In this document: piece after piece, positions 52,024-63,339 of the stretch
How positions within the stretch are numbered: the first letter of the stretch is position 1
Layout: every line of letters begins with the position of its first letter
NCBI GenBank assembly: GCA_033557465.1
Contig: CM066036.1
Coordinates: 585,363,574 to 585,427,573, forward strand
Length of the DNA: 64,000 nucleotides
Direction of reading: 5' to 3'
Source: Ichthyophis bannanicus
Lineage: Eukaryota; Chordata; Amphibia; Gymnophiona; Ichthyophiidae
The notes under the pieces: model-generated
Seen by the model: only the letters and a program-made list of their open reading frames with translations
Databases searched by the model: none
Told to the model about the DNA's origin: nothing
Translations under genes and position numbers: made by a program

Positions 52024-53909
52024 TCAAAAAACCCCACTTTGCTGAGTGGTAGCAGGGGCTTGAGGCTTGGGGGTCCTCTGCCTATGGGGCCCATTACCCT
52101 GGCCCTTGGCTTGCTGACCCTGGGGGGCAGCTTGGGCAGCCTCATATTGAGGGTACTGTTTGTAGGCAGTGCCCTTCCTCGGGTAAAAGGGCTTTTTACC
52201 TGAGCCCTTCTTTTTATGAGAAGGGGCAGAGGTCTTCCTAGACAGCCTTGTCCGTGTAAGGTGCTCAGTTTCGAGCTGGGCGGCCTTCTCGGTCATGGGC
52301 TTGCCAAACAGGTTCTCACCTCGGCAAGGGACATTGACCAACTTGTCCTGAACCCACGGCTCGAGGTCCGATGACTGCAGCCACGCCTGGCGTCGAGCCA
52401 CGATGCCGGCTGCCAGAACTCGGGTCGAAGCCTCGAAGCCATCGTAGGCGGCGCGGGACATGAACTTCGAGCAGTCCCGAATCCCCGAGGACAAGGACTT
52501 GAATCTCTGCACGGGTTCCCCGGAGAGTCCAGCAGAGAACCCGGCCAACTCCTTGGCCAGGTCCCGCAAGTACATGCCCATGTACAGCTGGTAAGACTAG
52601 ACACGGCAAGCAAGCATCGAGCCCTGGAAGCACTTTCTACTGACGCCATTGAGGTTTCGGGCCTCCCTGCCAGGGGGCACCGCAGAGTGCATCTTCTGGC
52701 TCTTCAGACGATGCATGGCTGATTCCACAACCATGGAATGGTGTGGTAGCTGTGCCTTTTGAAAGCCAGGGCTCTTTCTGAGTCGATAGATTGAGTCGGC
52801 TCACTTGCTCAAAACCGGCGCAGAGGCCGGTGCCTCCCACATACGGAAGAGGAGCCATTCCAGCATCGGAGGAACCGGGACAGTAAAGGCCTCCTTTGGA
52901 GGAGAGTCATACTGCAGCGTCTCGAGCTCTTCAGCTCCAGGCTCTTCCTCGGGGTCCGATGGAATAGCCAAGGCAGTGGCCATGTCCTGGATGAACTCCG
53001 AGAACCGAGTATCCTCCGGAGGGGATCTACTCCGGGGCTCAGATGGCGGTGAGTCCGACGGGACACACCGAGTCTTGAACGTATCGGGAGACTCCTCATC
53101 CTCCGTCTCCCAGGCGGACTCGTCTGACGAGGAGTCAGGGTCCGACCCCGCGGGGCCCTGGAGCACTCGCCCCGACGCCAGAGGCACCGGCATCGACACC
53201 CTCGGTCCCCCATGATGGACTCGAGTATCGGCTCGGTCTCCGGGGTCGACTTCGAAGTCGATGTCCCGATGGTCGGGGCAGATGCGCCAGACAGGCTGGC
53301 CATCAGTGCCCGCTGCTGCTCCATGAAGGCAGACAGTCTGCTCTCCAAGGCTGTCATCCTGAGACTCAGCTCGGGTGACACAGCAGCCACCGACTCGGGC
53401 CCCGGCGGCGCCGGGCCCGACGTTGGCTCTCTGGGAGGAGAGTCCTCGAGGACTACGGGGCTTACGTGTCCAGCAGACTCCGGCTCTACGCGAGGAACTT
53501 TGGCAGGCTTCTCTTGTTCCATGGGCCCGGGGCGACGGTCGGGGGTCTTAGACCTGGCCCTCGAGGAGCCAGTGACCTCCTCCGACGACGCCCTCGCGAG
53601 CCGCTTCTTCCTCTTGCGTTCCCGGTCGGGGGACCCCCTGTCCGCGGAACTTCGATGGTGCTCGGGATCCGAATCCCGAGATGTCGAGGCCTCAGACGAG
53701 GTTCGGGACCGGCCGGAGACTGAGTCTGAGAAAAGCCTTTCTTTCTGCTGCTGGCGACTTTGGAGTGCCTTGGAAGACATCTTCCCACATGGTCCACACG
53801 ACTTAGGGTCGTGATCAGGACCGAGGCACCGAAGGCAGCAGTCGTGTGTGCCGGTGAGAGACATTAACTTCTTACACCGATCACACTTTTTGAAACCGCT
53901 GGAAGCCAT
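52024..53909 (-). pseudogene. gag of copy O, frameshifted
   Basis: The start at 53909 gives MASSGFKKCDRCKKLMSLT and CLRCLGPDHDPKSCGPC. The frame is open to about 53215, then continues in 53199-52801 (SPPEDTRFSEFIQDMATAL, MLEWLLFRMWEAP). A stop near 52800 separates the core (RKSPGFQKAQLPHHSMVV), and the C-terminal part is in 52581-52024 (MGMYLRDLAKELAGF, LEPWVQDKLVNVPC, basic end). Confidence 0.85.
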
Positions 53910-54608
53910 CGGGGAAAAAAGAGTCCCCGCGAGGTCAAAAGACCGGCCTTCCAGGGAAAAAAAGGAAAAGGGCGCGAACGCCAGCCACGAAGGGCAAAAA
54001 CCGAAAAAGTAGAATCGGGCTCGATAGCGGTGTACCGAACCCGGCGGGAGGGGAACCGGCGTCGAACAGGGAGAAAAAACAGCGAGAATCACCGAAAAAA
54101 ATCAACTTTTATCCGGGATGACAGGACACACGTCCAGTGGGCTTCTCGGAAAAAAAGACTGAGGTAAGATGGCACCTTTAGGCGGGAAGGTAAGCGCGCA
54201 TGCGTGCCTGCATTCCCAAAGGCTTTCATAGAAAGCTGGGGAAATGCTCCGCTGGGGCTTCATCGGCGTCGATGACACCCATATGTGAGGACTGACTTCC
54301 TGCTTGGTCCTGGAGAAAGTATCTTCCTTGCGCTGAGCACACACCGTAAACCTACACCACTTGAGGGCAAAGGATTTTATGATGGACTGCCTCCCAGAGG
54401 CCAAGAACACCTCCTCAACCTCCCTAGGTATACATAAGAGAGCTAGCACTATCCTTTCAGCAGCCAGGCCATCAGATTGAGGGACCTGAAATTGAGGTGC
54501 AGAAGGGAACCCTGTTCCTGAGACAGGAGATTGTGTTGCAACCCCAGAGGGAATGGAGTTTCCACCGCCAATTGCAGCAGAAGTGGAAACCATGGCTGCC
54601 TCGGCCAT

Positions 54609-56450
54609 CTAGGAGATACCAGAATCACCGAGGCCTTGTCCCGGAGAATCTTGAACAGAGTTCAAGCCACTAGGGGCGTGGGAGGAAATGCATACTGAAG
54701 GCCTGTAGCCCAAGAGATTAGAAAAGCATCTGCTGCTACCCGCAGGGGATGTGGCAGTCTGGAGCAGAACCTGGGCAGCTGATGATTCTGTGGACTTCCA
54801 AAGAGATCGATGGATGAAAGTCCCCAGCGAAGGAAGATCTGCTGGACCACCAATGGATTCAACTGCCATTCATGAGGCCGGAGAATCCTGCTTAGCTTGT
54901 CTGCTAGAAAATTCTCCTGGCCAGGTAGATAAACTGCTTTGAGAAACATGCCTTGATTGACTGCAAAGGAACACAGGACAAGTGCCTCCCGACATACGAG
55001 CCTTGACCCCGTGCCCCTTGTTTGTTCACGTAGAAATTTGCTACTTGATTGTCCGTCTGAACTAGGACAGACTGGTGGGACAGGAAATGAGAAAATGTTT
55101 GCAGAGCTAAGCGGATTGCTCGCGGCTCCAAAAGACTGATTTGCTGCATGGCCTCCCGAGGAGACCACCGGCCTTGAGTACACATGCCCTGGCAATGTGC
55201 ACCCCAGCCCATTAAGGATGCATCGGTCGTCAGCACCCTTGTGTGTGTTGGAGCCTGAAAGGGTACTCCCCTGAGAAGGTTTGGGAAATGTAGCAACCAC
55301 TGTAAGGAGTCCAAAAGTGGTTTGGACACCTCTACTCTGTCTCGGAGGTCACCTGTGGCCTGTGTCCACCGAGCTCTAAGGCACCATTGAGCAGGCCGCA
55401 TGTGCAGGTGGGCATTGGGAGTCACACGCACAGTGGATGCCATGTGGCCCAGGAGGCGCATGTAGTGCCTGGCAGACACATGAGAACTGCTGTGGAACTG
55501 GTTGGCCCTGTCCTCGGGAAAGTAAGCTCTTGCCTGAAGGGTGTCTAGTCTTGCCCCTATAAACTCTAGGTTCTGTGAGGGGAGCAAAGTGGACTTTGCG
55601 TAATTTATGACAAAGCCTAGATGCTGAAGAAGAGAGACAGTGCGAAGAGTGGCTTTTTGGGCCTCCTGGGGAGATTGGCCCCTGATGAGTCAGTCGTCCA
55701 GGTATGGGAAGACGAAAATTCCCTGATTCCTGTGATAAGCCGGCACCACCGCACGGCATTTGGTGAAAATCCTGGGGGCAGGTTAGGCCAAAGGGAAGTA
55801 CTCTGTACTGAAAATGGTTTCCTCCCACCACAAATCTGAGATATTGTCTGTGGTCTGGATGAATGAGGATGTGAGCATAAGCATCCTTTAGGTCTAAGGA
55901 ACATAGCCAGTCTCCCTGCTGGAGGTAAGGCAGCAGCATCCCAAGGGTAAGCATCTTGAAATTTTCCTTCTCCAGAAACTTGTTTAGGTTTTGCAAGTCT
56001 AGGATAGGCCGGAAGCCCCCTGTCCTTTTTGGTACCAGGAAGTACCTGGAGTAGAAGCCTTGCCCTTCCAGGTGGTGAGGCACCGGTTCCACCGCTTGTT
56101 CTTTTAGAAAACTTGCAAACCCCTGAAGGAGGAGGTTCCTGTGTAGAGGGAGTCTGGGAGGCTCCCCTGGAAAATAGGAGGGGGTAGCTGGTGGAAGTGG
56201 AGCATGTAGCCCTGCTGGACTATACTCAATACCCAGGTATCCCCTGTGATGGCTGGCCACCTGTAGGCGTACAGGGTCAGCCTACCCCCAGTGCTGAGTG
56301 GAGCCACCGGCGGAGAGGCTATGCTGTAGGAGTCAAAACCCCGCTCCCTGCTGTGCAGGAGCTGGAGACTTGGGGGAATTCTGCCTACGGGGCCCATGCC
56401 CCCTGCCCCTTGGCCTGCTGGCCCTGTTGGGGAGCTGGAGAGGCCTATTA
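54609..56450 (-). pseudogene. RT / RNase H / MT-like gene of copy N, decayed
   Basis: Readable blocks are YFLVPKRTGGFRPILDLQNL and LCSLDLKDAYAHILIHPDH (near 55900), YRVLPFGLTCPQ followed by a one-base loss, HMASTVRVTPNAHLHMRPAQ (near 55430), TTDASLMGWGAHC, QTDNQVANFYVN, LADKLSRILRPHEW, SIDLFGSPQNHQLPRF and LQYAFPPTPLVA. The YLDD segment is out of frame and carries a stop. Confidence 0.83.
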
Positions 56451-57853
56451 TTGAGGGTAGGATTTGTAGGCAGCACCCTTCTTTGGGAAAAAGGGCTTCT
56501 TTCCCGAGCCCTTCTTTTTCTGTGAAGGGGCAGAAGTCTTCCTGGACAGCCTTGTCCTGGTGAGAGTCTCAGTCTCGATTTTTGCAGCCTTTTCAGTTAT
56601 GGGCTTACCGAAAAGGTTTTTACCTCGGCAGGGGACATCGACCAACTTGTCCTGCACCCATGACTCCAGGTCTGATGACTGCAGCCAGGACCGACGGCAT
56701 GCACTGATGCCAGCTGCAGCTACTCAGGCCGAAGCCTCGAAGCCATCATAGGCTGCTCGAGAGATAAACTTCGAGCACTCTCGGATCCCTGTTGACAAAG
56801 CCTTGAACCTTTGCAAAGGTTCCTCGGAGAGGCTAGCTGAGAACACGGCAATCTCCTTTGCCAGGTCTTGTAGATACATGCCCATGTACATTTGGTAGGT
56901 CTGGACACGGCAAGATAGCATAGAGCCCTGGAAGCACCTTCTACCGAGGGCATCAAGGTTCCGGGCCACCCGGACGTTGTCCACTAAGGAGTGCATCTTC
57001 TGACTCTTCAGGCTCTGCATGGCCGATTCCACAACCATGGAGTTGTGCGGTAGCTGCGCCTTTTGGAACCCTGGGCTCTTATGGACTCGATAAATGGAAT
57101 CGACTCATTTGCTAAGAACTGGCGCCAAAGCCGGTGCCTCCCACATACGGAAGAGCAGCCGTTCAAGCATCGGAGGAACCGGTACAGTAAAGGCTTCCTT
57201 CGGAGGAAAGTCATACTGGAGGGAATCGAGTTCCTCGGCTCGAGGGCTCGAGGATCCTCCTCGGCGTCTGTGGGGAAAGCCAAAGCTTTGGCCATGTCCT
57301 TCACGAAGTCCAAGAACCGGGTATCCTCCGGGGGGGGGGGGGGGGGCAGACCTTCTCTGAGGCTCGGACTCCAGTGAGTCCGAAGGGATGCACCGGGTCC
57401 CGAAGGTGCCGGGGACTCTTTGTCCATCTCGAGGTAACTTGGAGAGCCTCTCCGACTCCAAGAGCCTGGGGCGGCGGTCAGGGCTACGCGACCTGGCCCT
57501 CGAGGACCCAGAAGCCTCCACCGACGACGCCCTTATGAGCTTCTTCTTCCTTTTGTGCTCCCGGGTGGGAGACTCCCTCTCAGAGGAACCCCGACGGCGC
57601 TCGGGGTCAGATTCCTGAGATATCGAGACCTCTGACCAAGTCCGGGACCGGCCGGATGCGGACTCTGAGAAAATTCTCTCATGTTGATGCTGACTGCTCC
57701 TTAGTGCCTTCGACATTTGCCGCATGGGCCACAGGCCAGGTCATGGTCGGGCCCGAGGCAGCGGAGGCAGCAGTCAAGGCAGCAGTCATGTGTGTCGGTG
57801 AGAGACATAAGTTTCTTGCACCGATCACACTTTTTGAACCCGCTGGCAGCCAT
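56448..57853 (-). pseudogene. gag of copy N, decayed
   Basis: The start at 57853 gives MAASGFKKCDRCKKLMSLT, with a small repeat inside (DCCLDCCLRCLGPDHD). The frame passes through 57725-57105, 57038-56724 (LACRVQTYQMYMGMYLQDLA type core) and 56657-56448 (VQDKLVDVPCRGKNLFGKP, RKTSAPSQKKKGSGKKP). A run of Gs lies at about 57330-57345. Confidence 0.82.
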
Positions 57854-58265
57854 CGGGGGAAAAAGGGCCCCTGCAAGATCAAAAGACCGGGCTGCCAGTG
57901 AAAATAACAAAAAAGGCACGAACGCTAGTCATTAAGGACAAAAACTGAAAATCAAAATTCCGGACTCGATATTGGTGTACCGAGCCCAGGCGGGAAGGGG
58001 AACCGGCATCGAACCAGATCAGAAAAAGCCAAAATAGCCAAAAAAAATTTACTTTTCCCGGGTAACAAGAACTCACGTCCGTTGGGTTCTGCAGAAAAAG
58101 AAAAGGGTGAGCAAAATGGCACCATTGGGCGGGAAGGGGACAGCACATGTGCACTGCATTCCCAAAGGCTTTCCTTGAAAGCTGGGGAAATGTTCCGCAC
58201 AAGGGCTCTGTCTGCGCCGACGTCACCCATATATGAGGACTGACTTCCTGCTTGGTCCCGGAGAA

Positions 58266-59990
58266 TCATACGACCTCTGTCTCTCTGAAGCTTGAATAGT
58301 GTTTTGGGAATGAGGGGAATGGGTGGGAAGGCATAGAGGAAGTCTTCACCCCAGTGAAGGAGGAAGGCGTCCCTTGCCTGACAATCTCGAGCCGGAAATC
58401 TGGGACAGAACCGGGGAAGTTTGGCATTCAGTGGACTTACAAAGAAGTCTATGTCTGGGGTTCCCCAGATTTAAAATATTTGGGCTACCTGGTCGGAGTG
58501 GAGAGACCATTCATATGGCAGCAATACTCGGCTGAGTTTGTCTGCCCAAAGGTTTTGAATGCCTGGAAGATATACCACGAGGATGTGAATTTGATGCTCT
58601 CTGGTGAGGGCCCATAGTCATAAACCTTCATTGCATAATGACAGAGAGCCGGTTCCGCCCTGCTTGATCACGTAGAACATGGCTACTTGATTGTCTGTCT
58701 GTACTAGGACTGTCTTGTAGCTGAGCTGGGCTTGGGATACTCGAAGAGCAAGGAAGATTACTCTGAGTTCCAGGAGGTTTATGTGAAGACAAGCCTCCTG
58801 TGTAGTCCAGGTAACCTGGGTAGAGAGATCGTGCAGGTGGGCTCCCCATCCCACCTGTGAGGCATCTGTTGTTAGAGTGATCTGGAATAGGGGTTTCTGG
58901 AAAGGAGACCCCACCAGAAGATTCTCCAATGATTGCCAACATTGGAGGGACGAAACAAGACGTTGTGAGTTTGTTATTTTGTCCGACAGGCAACCTATAG
59001 CCTGTGTCCACTGAGTGGATAGGGTCCACTGGGCTGCTCGCATGTGGAGGCAAGCATAGGGAACCACATGTACAGTGGATGCCATATGTCCCAGCAGCTG
59101 GGGCATTTCTCGAGCAGTCAGGTAAGTCTTTACTGCTGCTTGAGAAGCTAGCTGCACTATATGAAGACAGCAGGGCTCTGGATGGAAAGCCCTTGACTGT
59201 CTGGTATCTAGGCGAGCTCCTATGAATTCTAGGGACTGAGTTGGGAGCAAGATGGGATTTTGTTAGGTTTATAACCAATCCCAAATATAGAAGGATTTGC
59301 ACTAGGCGAGACAGAGCAGAGCTAGCTTCTGGAGCCATGGGAGCTCGAATGAGCCAGTCATCTAAGTAAGGGAAGACGAATATTCCTAGAGTTCGCAGGA
59401 ATGCAGGTACTACCGCCATGCATTTCGTGAATACTCTTGGCGCTGATGCCAGACCAAAGGGAAGAACTTTGTATTGGAAATGTTTCCCCTGAAACAGGAA
59501 CCACAGGAATTTCCTGTGATCTGGATGGATGAAAATATGAGTATATGCATCCTTTAGATCTAGAGAACAAAGCCAATCCTGACTCTGAAGGTATGGCAGA
59601 AGAGTTCCTAGAGAGATCATTTTGAATTTCTCTCGGAACAGGTATTGTACATTTCTCTGAGGTCTAAAATAGGTCTGTGTCCTCCTGTTTTCTTTGGGAT
59701 AAGAAAATAGAGGGAGTAGAACCCTGTACCCTGTTGTAGAATGGGTACTTGTTCTATTGCTCCTTGACCAAGGAGTGTTGTGACTTCCTGATCTAAGAGA
59801 TTGTTGACAGGGGTCTGAGAACTGAACTGTCTTACGATTGTAGAAGGGGGCATGCCGTGAAAATGAAGCTTGTACCCCTCTCGTACAATGGACAGAGTCC
59901 AATTTTCTGTTGTTATTTGGTGCCATCTGTTGGCAAAATGACACAACCTGCCAGAAATGGCTAGGGGTTCTGGACCGTTCAGGGGCAGGA
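58266..59990 (-). pseudogene. RT / RNase H / MT-like gene of copy M, broken
   Basis: 59946-59617 holds GRLCHFANRWHQITTENW-type sequence up to SLYFLIPKKTGGHRPILDL. 59944-58628 continues with LCSLDLKDAYTHIFIHPDH, YKVLPFGLASAPRVF and FPYLDDWLIRAP (YLDD). RNase H follows in 59250-58618 with TTDASQVGWGAHLH, ELRVIFL and QTDNQVAMFYVIKQ. The tail reaches the junction with N at 58266. Confidence 0.84.
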
Positions 59991-62427
59991 AGGCTAAGTT
60001 CTCTAGGTGGGAGTCAAAGCCCCTGAGGAGGCTGAGCCTGTGGAGCTGGCTGAGCTCTCGGTCCCTTTTGGCTTCTTTTGTTGTCTAGTTTGTTGCTGTT
60101 GTCCCTTTTTGCCCTACCAAAAAATCCCCAAAACAATCCCCACCTTGTGAATCAAAGATGTATCTTTTTGTCGGACCACAATGAGGGAGGTTCAGATAGA
60201 CTTCAAAACCACACCCGTCAATTAGGGTCCATTTTAATCAACAAACACAGTTCTTCAGTGAAAAAGAAATGGCATTACTCTCCGTTGTTAAAAAAACGCC
60301 GGTTCCTGCCGGACAGCCAATCACTGCAGAGGATTAAACTTATCACCATTGGTCAGCAAAACCGTCAATTATCAAGGGAACCAAACATGGATAAGGGCAG
60401 CTCTTACTCTGCTCCTTAGCCAATTGGATGAAAGCCATCTGATGAGTGAAAAAACACCACAAAATGCCCGATGATGTAACTACTAAAGAACAGCCCAGGA
60501 AAAGGGAATTCCCACCACAACAGGGAATCCCTTAATCGTAGGGCTTTGTTTAAAGGACACTCAGCCACTCTATTTCTCGGTTTAAGCCTCCTGATTGTAC
60601 ACATGCCAAATCATAAATCCAACGCTGTTCACAGCGTTGTAATCGGGCTGTCCTATCACCCCCTCTGTCCCTTTTTGGGCAGCCTGAACTGGACCGTGCC
60701 CCTGCTAGGCATAAAAAGGATAAAACTTCCCTTTTTTGCTGAAAAAGGATTTTTTATAAGATTTTTTTTTGGCTGGGTTGGCTGTAGATTTTGACAATCT
60801 ATCCAGGATGATATTGTCAGTATCTATTTCATTAGCCTTTTCCTGCCAATTCCTGCCAAAGAGATTTTCTCCTGTGCAAGGGATATTTCCCAATTTATCT
60901 TGTACCCAAAGTTCCAAATCTGATGCCTGAAGCCAGGCAATCCGACGTGCACCAATGGCAACAGCAGAGGTTCTGCTGATGCATTCAAAGCAGTAAAAGG
61001 CTACACGGTTTACAAACTTGGAAACATCCTGAGCATGTCTGACAAGCTTAAGGAAGTCTTGTCGTTTATCATCAGGAAGAAGGGGGCTCATAAGCTCCAA
61101 GTCTCCTGTGACCTCTTTGAGGAACATTCCCATATATAGGATATAAGAGCTGATCCTGGCTGAGAGCATGTAAGCTTGGAAGCATCGACGCCCAAAGGCA
61201 TCAAGAGTCCTGCACTCACGGCCTGGAGGATAAGAAGCATGTCTCTTTGCACTCTTCATCCTAAGCATAGCCGATTCCACTACCATTGAATGGTGTAGTA
61301 AACTGAGTTTTTTGGAAGCAAGGACAAGGTGGAACTCGATACATTGTATCGAGCCTCCAAGAGTGAGGAGATGTGGATAAATGCGTTACCCACATTCTCA
61401 ACATAAGATCATGTAGGATCTGATGAATAGAAAGAGTAGCTGCCTCCTTGCGAGCCTTAGGGTATTGAAGGATTTCTAATTCCTGTGCCCTAGGTTCCTT
61501 TTCAGGAGTTACAATGATTGCAAGGCCTCGAGCCACATCACGAATAAAATCCTGAAAGGACATGTCCTCCGGAGGAGACATTCTGTGTTGGGGAGAAGAT
61601 GGTTCCTCCGGAAGAAGTATTCTGGTATTGGCAGAGTCATTAGAATCATCGGAATCAGAAGATTCAAAATATCTCTGAACCCGGTGCTCATGCAGATCAC
61701 GGTACCAGTATCGATCGAAGTCGGTATCGAGTGTATCGGGAGCGAACTGTCGATGCCGGAGATAGACTCAAGACTCGGCATGGGGAGTAAACCAGCCGAG
61801 GCCGGTGTCATCGGTACCAGTACTGGTGTCATCGGTACCGATACCTGTTGAACAGTCTGTAGCGGTCTCAATGGTATCAAAGCCGTGAGAAGAGCTGCCA
61901 AACTGCGTTCGATAGCGAGAAACCTATAATCTATCAACGCTGCCGATGCTTGGGTGTCGGTACCGGTAGTAGCGGCCAGAAAAACAGTGCATGGCACCAG
62001 TAGTTCTGCCGAGGTGGAGGCCTCAAGAACATCCTGGAGTCCCGTTAATGCTCTGGAAGCCGAAACCTCTCGCTGGGGCTGTTTTGCCGGTGAAGTTTCC
62101 TAAAGGGCAACGCCAATGGCTTCTCGATACCTAGAAGGAGCTGTACCCTTTGAGGACCGGCTAGATTTGTGTTTAGTTATCTGAGATCCATGGGAGGAAG
62201 ATGAGGCTCTGAAAGACGTTGATGCCACGGACATCGCATCTGAAGCAAAAAGGGTACCGAGTTTTGCAGCTCTATTCTGCAGGCCCCTTTTAGTCATCTT
62301 CCTACAGGAGAGGCACTCCGATGGAGAATGGTAAGGGCTATTAAGACACCAGTCATGGGTGTCAGTGACGGATATGGTACTGCCACACTTAGAACATTTT
62401 TTTAAAACCAGTAGCTGGTTTTTCCAT
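59990..62427 (-). pseudogene. gag of copy M, broken, with a Penelope-like insertion
   Basis: The start near 62427 is followed by a decayed Cys region and the segment 62297-62100 (TKRGLQNRAAKL). The Pro/Val segment lies in 61997-61509. The core is in 61581-61261 (SPPEDMSFQDFIRDVARGLAI) and 61286-60705 (GRECRTLDAFGRRCFQAYML, YILYMGMFLKEV, QDKLGNIPCTGENLFG). A 554-bp foreign insertion lies in the C-terminal part at 60112-60665. Confidence 0.83.
60112..60665 (-). mobile_element. 5'-truncated Penelope-like element fragment
   Basis: The insertion is flanked by a 12-bp direct repeat TGTCCCTTTTTG (60100-60111 and 60666-60677), a normal target duplication for target-primed insertion. The minus strand opens with codons for ARLQRCEQRWIYDLACVQ, then GGLNREIEWL, and a stop near 60555. 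This is the pattern of the extreme C-terminus of Penelope-like ORFs, next to the GIY-YIG domain. The remainder is untranslated sequence ending in a run resembling GGGATTTTTTGGTAGGG. Only the end of the element was inserted. Confidence 0.6.
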
Positions 62428-62832
62428 TTTTAAGGAAAATGGGCCAAGTGCCCAAAATGGCGCCTAGCACCGAGGGAAAAAGTTTCTGAAGTAAAATACC
62501 TCAGAAGTATATATTATTATTTCATTTTTTTTAGAAAAGAAGACAGAAGAACCTGCGGTACCGGTAGGCGTCAAACGAAGGCAGACGCGACCACAAAAAA
62601 ATAAAGAATAAAGAAGGAATTTTCTGTGGTGACAAGGTATGGGACATGTCGGCTCCGTGGAAAACTAAGAACTGAAGAGAGACAGTGGGAAAGGCGGGAA
62701 GGCAGCACGCAGGTACTGTGGGATGGTCTCAAAAGCTTTCCTATTAGACGCTTGCAAGCGCTCCCGCGCAGGACCCATCGGTACCGACAATACCTATATG
62801 TGAAGACTACATTCCTGCTTGTTCCTGGAGAT

Positions 62833-63330
62833 CAGAAAGATTTTGAATTGGAATTTGAAAGTAGAGTAGGAGAGTTCGTCGGAGGTCAGTGGGGAGAGTA
62901 TTCTAGAGATGAAGACCAAGGAAATAGAAGGCAGCATGCTGAGTGGATTTGTATCTAGCTTGATAGGAAGGTGTAAACAATTGGAAAGAAGTAAACGGAG
63001 GGAGCAATGCAAGGCATGGAAGATGATAAAGGAAGCCAGTTAGGAGGGAATACCTGTATGCAGGACATTATGAACCAGTGTGAGGATGTTAAAGTGGATA
63101 CAATATTGTGTGGGGAGCCAGTGAAAGTGCATCAGAAGGAGGGGGTGACATGATCATAACGAGAGGTAAGGGTGAGGAGACGAGCAGCCATGTTCTGGAT
63201 AAGTGAAAGTCTGTAAAGCTGATGTTTGGGAAGTCCTACGTAAACGTAATCCAGATGGAAAATCACAAGAGAGGGTATCAGTATACCTTTCGACTATCAG
63301 TATGCTTTCCTCTGTGACCACTCATGGGAC
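62833..63330. other. Unclassified interspersed repeat, no gene
   Basis: This looks like the old repeat type that contains GGAGCCAGTGAAAGTGCATC, GGGGGTGACATGATC and GCAGCCATGTTCTGGAT, wording seen in many vertebrate interspersed repeats, but I could not assign it. No conserved frame. Confidence 0.35.
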
Positions 63331-63339
63331 ATGTACATC

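Larger units (their letters stand above)
49336..52150 (-). pseudogene. RT / RNase H / MT-like gene of copy O, rearranged
   Basis: The RT is largely open in 52145-51039: YFLVPKRTGGFRPILDLRNL, LCSLDLKDACTHILIHP, YRVLPFGLTSAPRVF, FPYLDDWVIRG (YLDD). The next part, containing SARLCLRLLGHMASTVHVTP, occurs twice because of a 370-bp duplication. A hAT MITE at 50070-50417 then splits RNase H between TTDASLQGWGAH and QTDNQVAMFYVN. The tail VDLFANPMNNQLPKF..LLYAFPPMPLVARTLF ends near 49336. Confidence 0.85.
47812..54317 (-). mobile_element. DIRS copy O (family 2), innermost of the M-N-O nest
   Basis: The termini are GAGTAGTTAC at 47812 and CTGGAGAA at 54317. Both ITRs share private variants (CATCGG..CGATG in place of GTCGG..CGAC, and GCCCCAGCGGAGC), proving that they belong to one copy. 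O carries a hAT MITE and an internal 370-bp duplication. The flanking N sequence is AAGAGAA on the left and AGTATCTTCC on the right. Although the innermost, its genes are well decayed, so the whole nest is old. Confidence 0.94.
46930..54608 (-). pseudogene. Tyrosine recombinase of copy N, split by copy O
   Basis: The N-terminal piece lies at 54608-54318 (LAAERIVLALLCIPREVEEV, RFTVCAQRKEDT). The rest lies at 47811-46930 (SCLVSVVLQYLLHLSDLGLK, FTSTRRVSELQALV, GLPVSKRTLSTWVADC, HHVR, AAHYCLE). Copy O occupies the 6.5 kb between them. The YR-specific Arg, His, Arg and Tyr are all still readable. Further frameshifts at about 47330 and 47220 make it dead apart from the split. Confidence 0.88.
46432..58265 (-). 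mobile_element. DIRS copy N (family 2), inserted in M and split by O
   Basis: Its pieces are 46432-47811 and 54318-58265. The termini are GAGTAGTTAC at 46432 and CCGGAGAA at 58265. The ITRs have diverged from each other (GTTGACGTTGATGG against GTCTGCGCCGACG), so N is old. Its YR frame rejoins across O as ..KEDTF then SCLVSVVLQYLLHL. gag, RT and YR are all decayed. Confidence 0.93.
46080..62832 (-). mobile_element. DIRS copy M (family 1b), split by N
   Basis: M is present in two pieces, 46080-46431 and 58266-62832. The 5' end is complete (ITR with GATACC type, ending CTGGAGAT at 62832). The 3' part is missing: the YR is cut at about 46080 beside the palindromes. Across the N insertion the sequence rejoins as GCTATGAGAATCATACG, which matches uninterrupted copy A/B (GCTATGAGAATCATGCG). 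All genes are decayed and a Penelope-like fragment interrupts gag. Confidence 0.9.
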
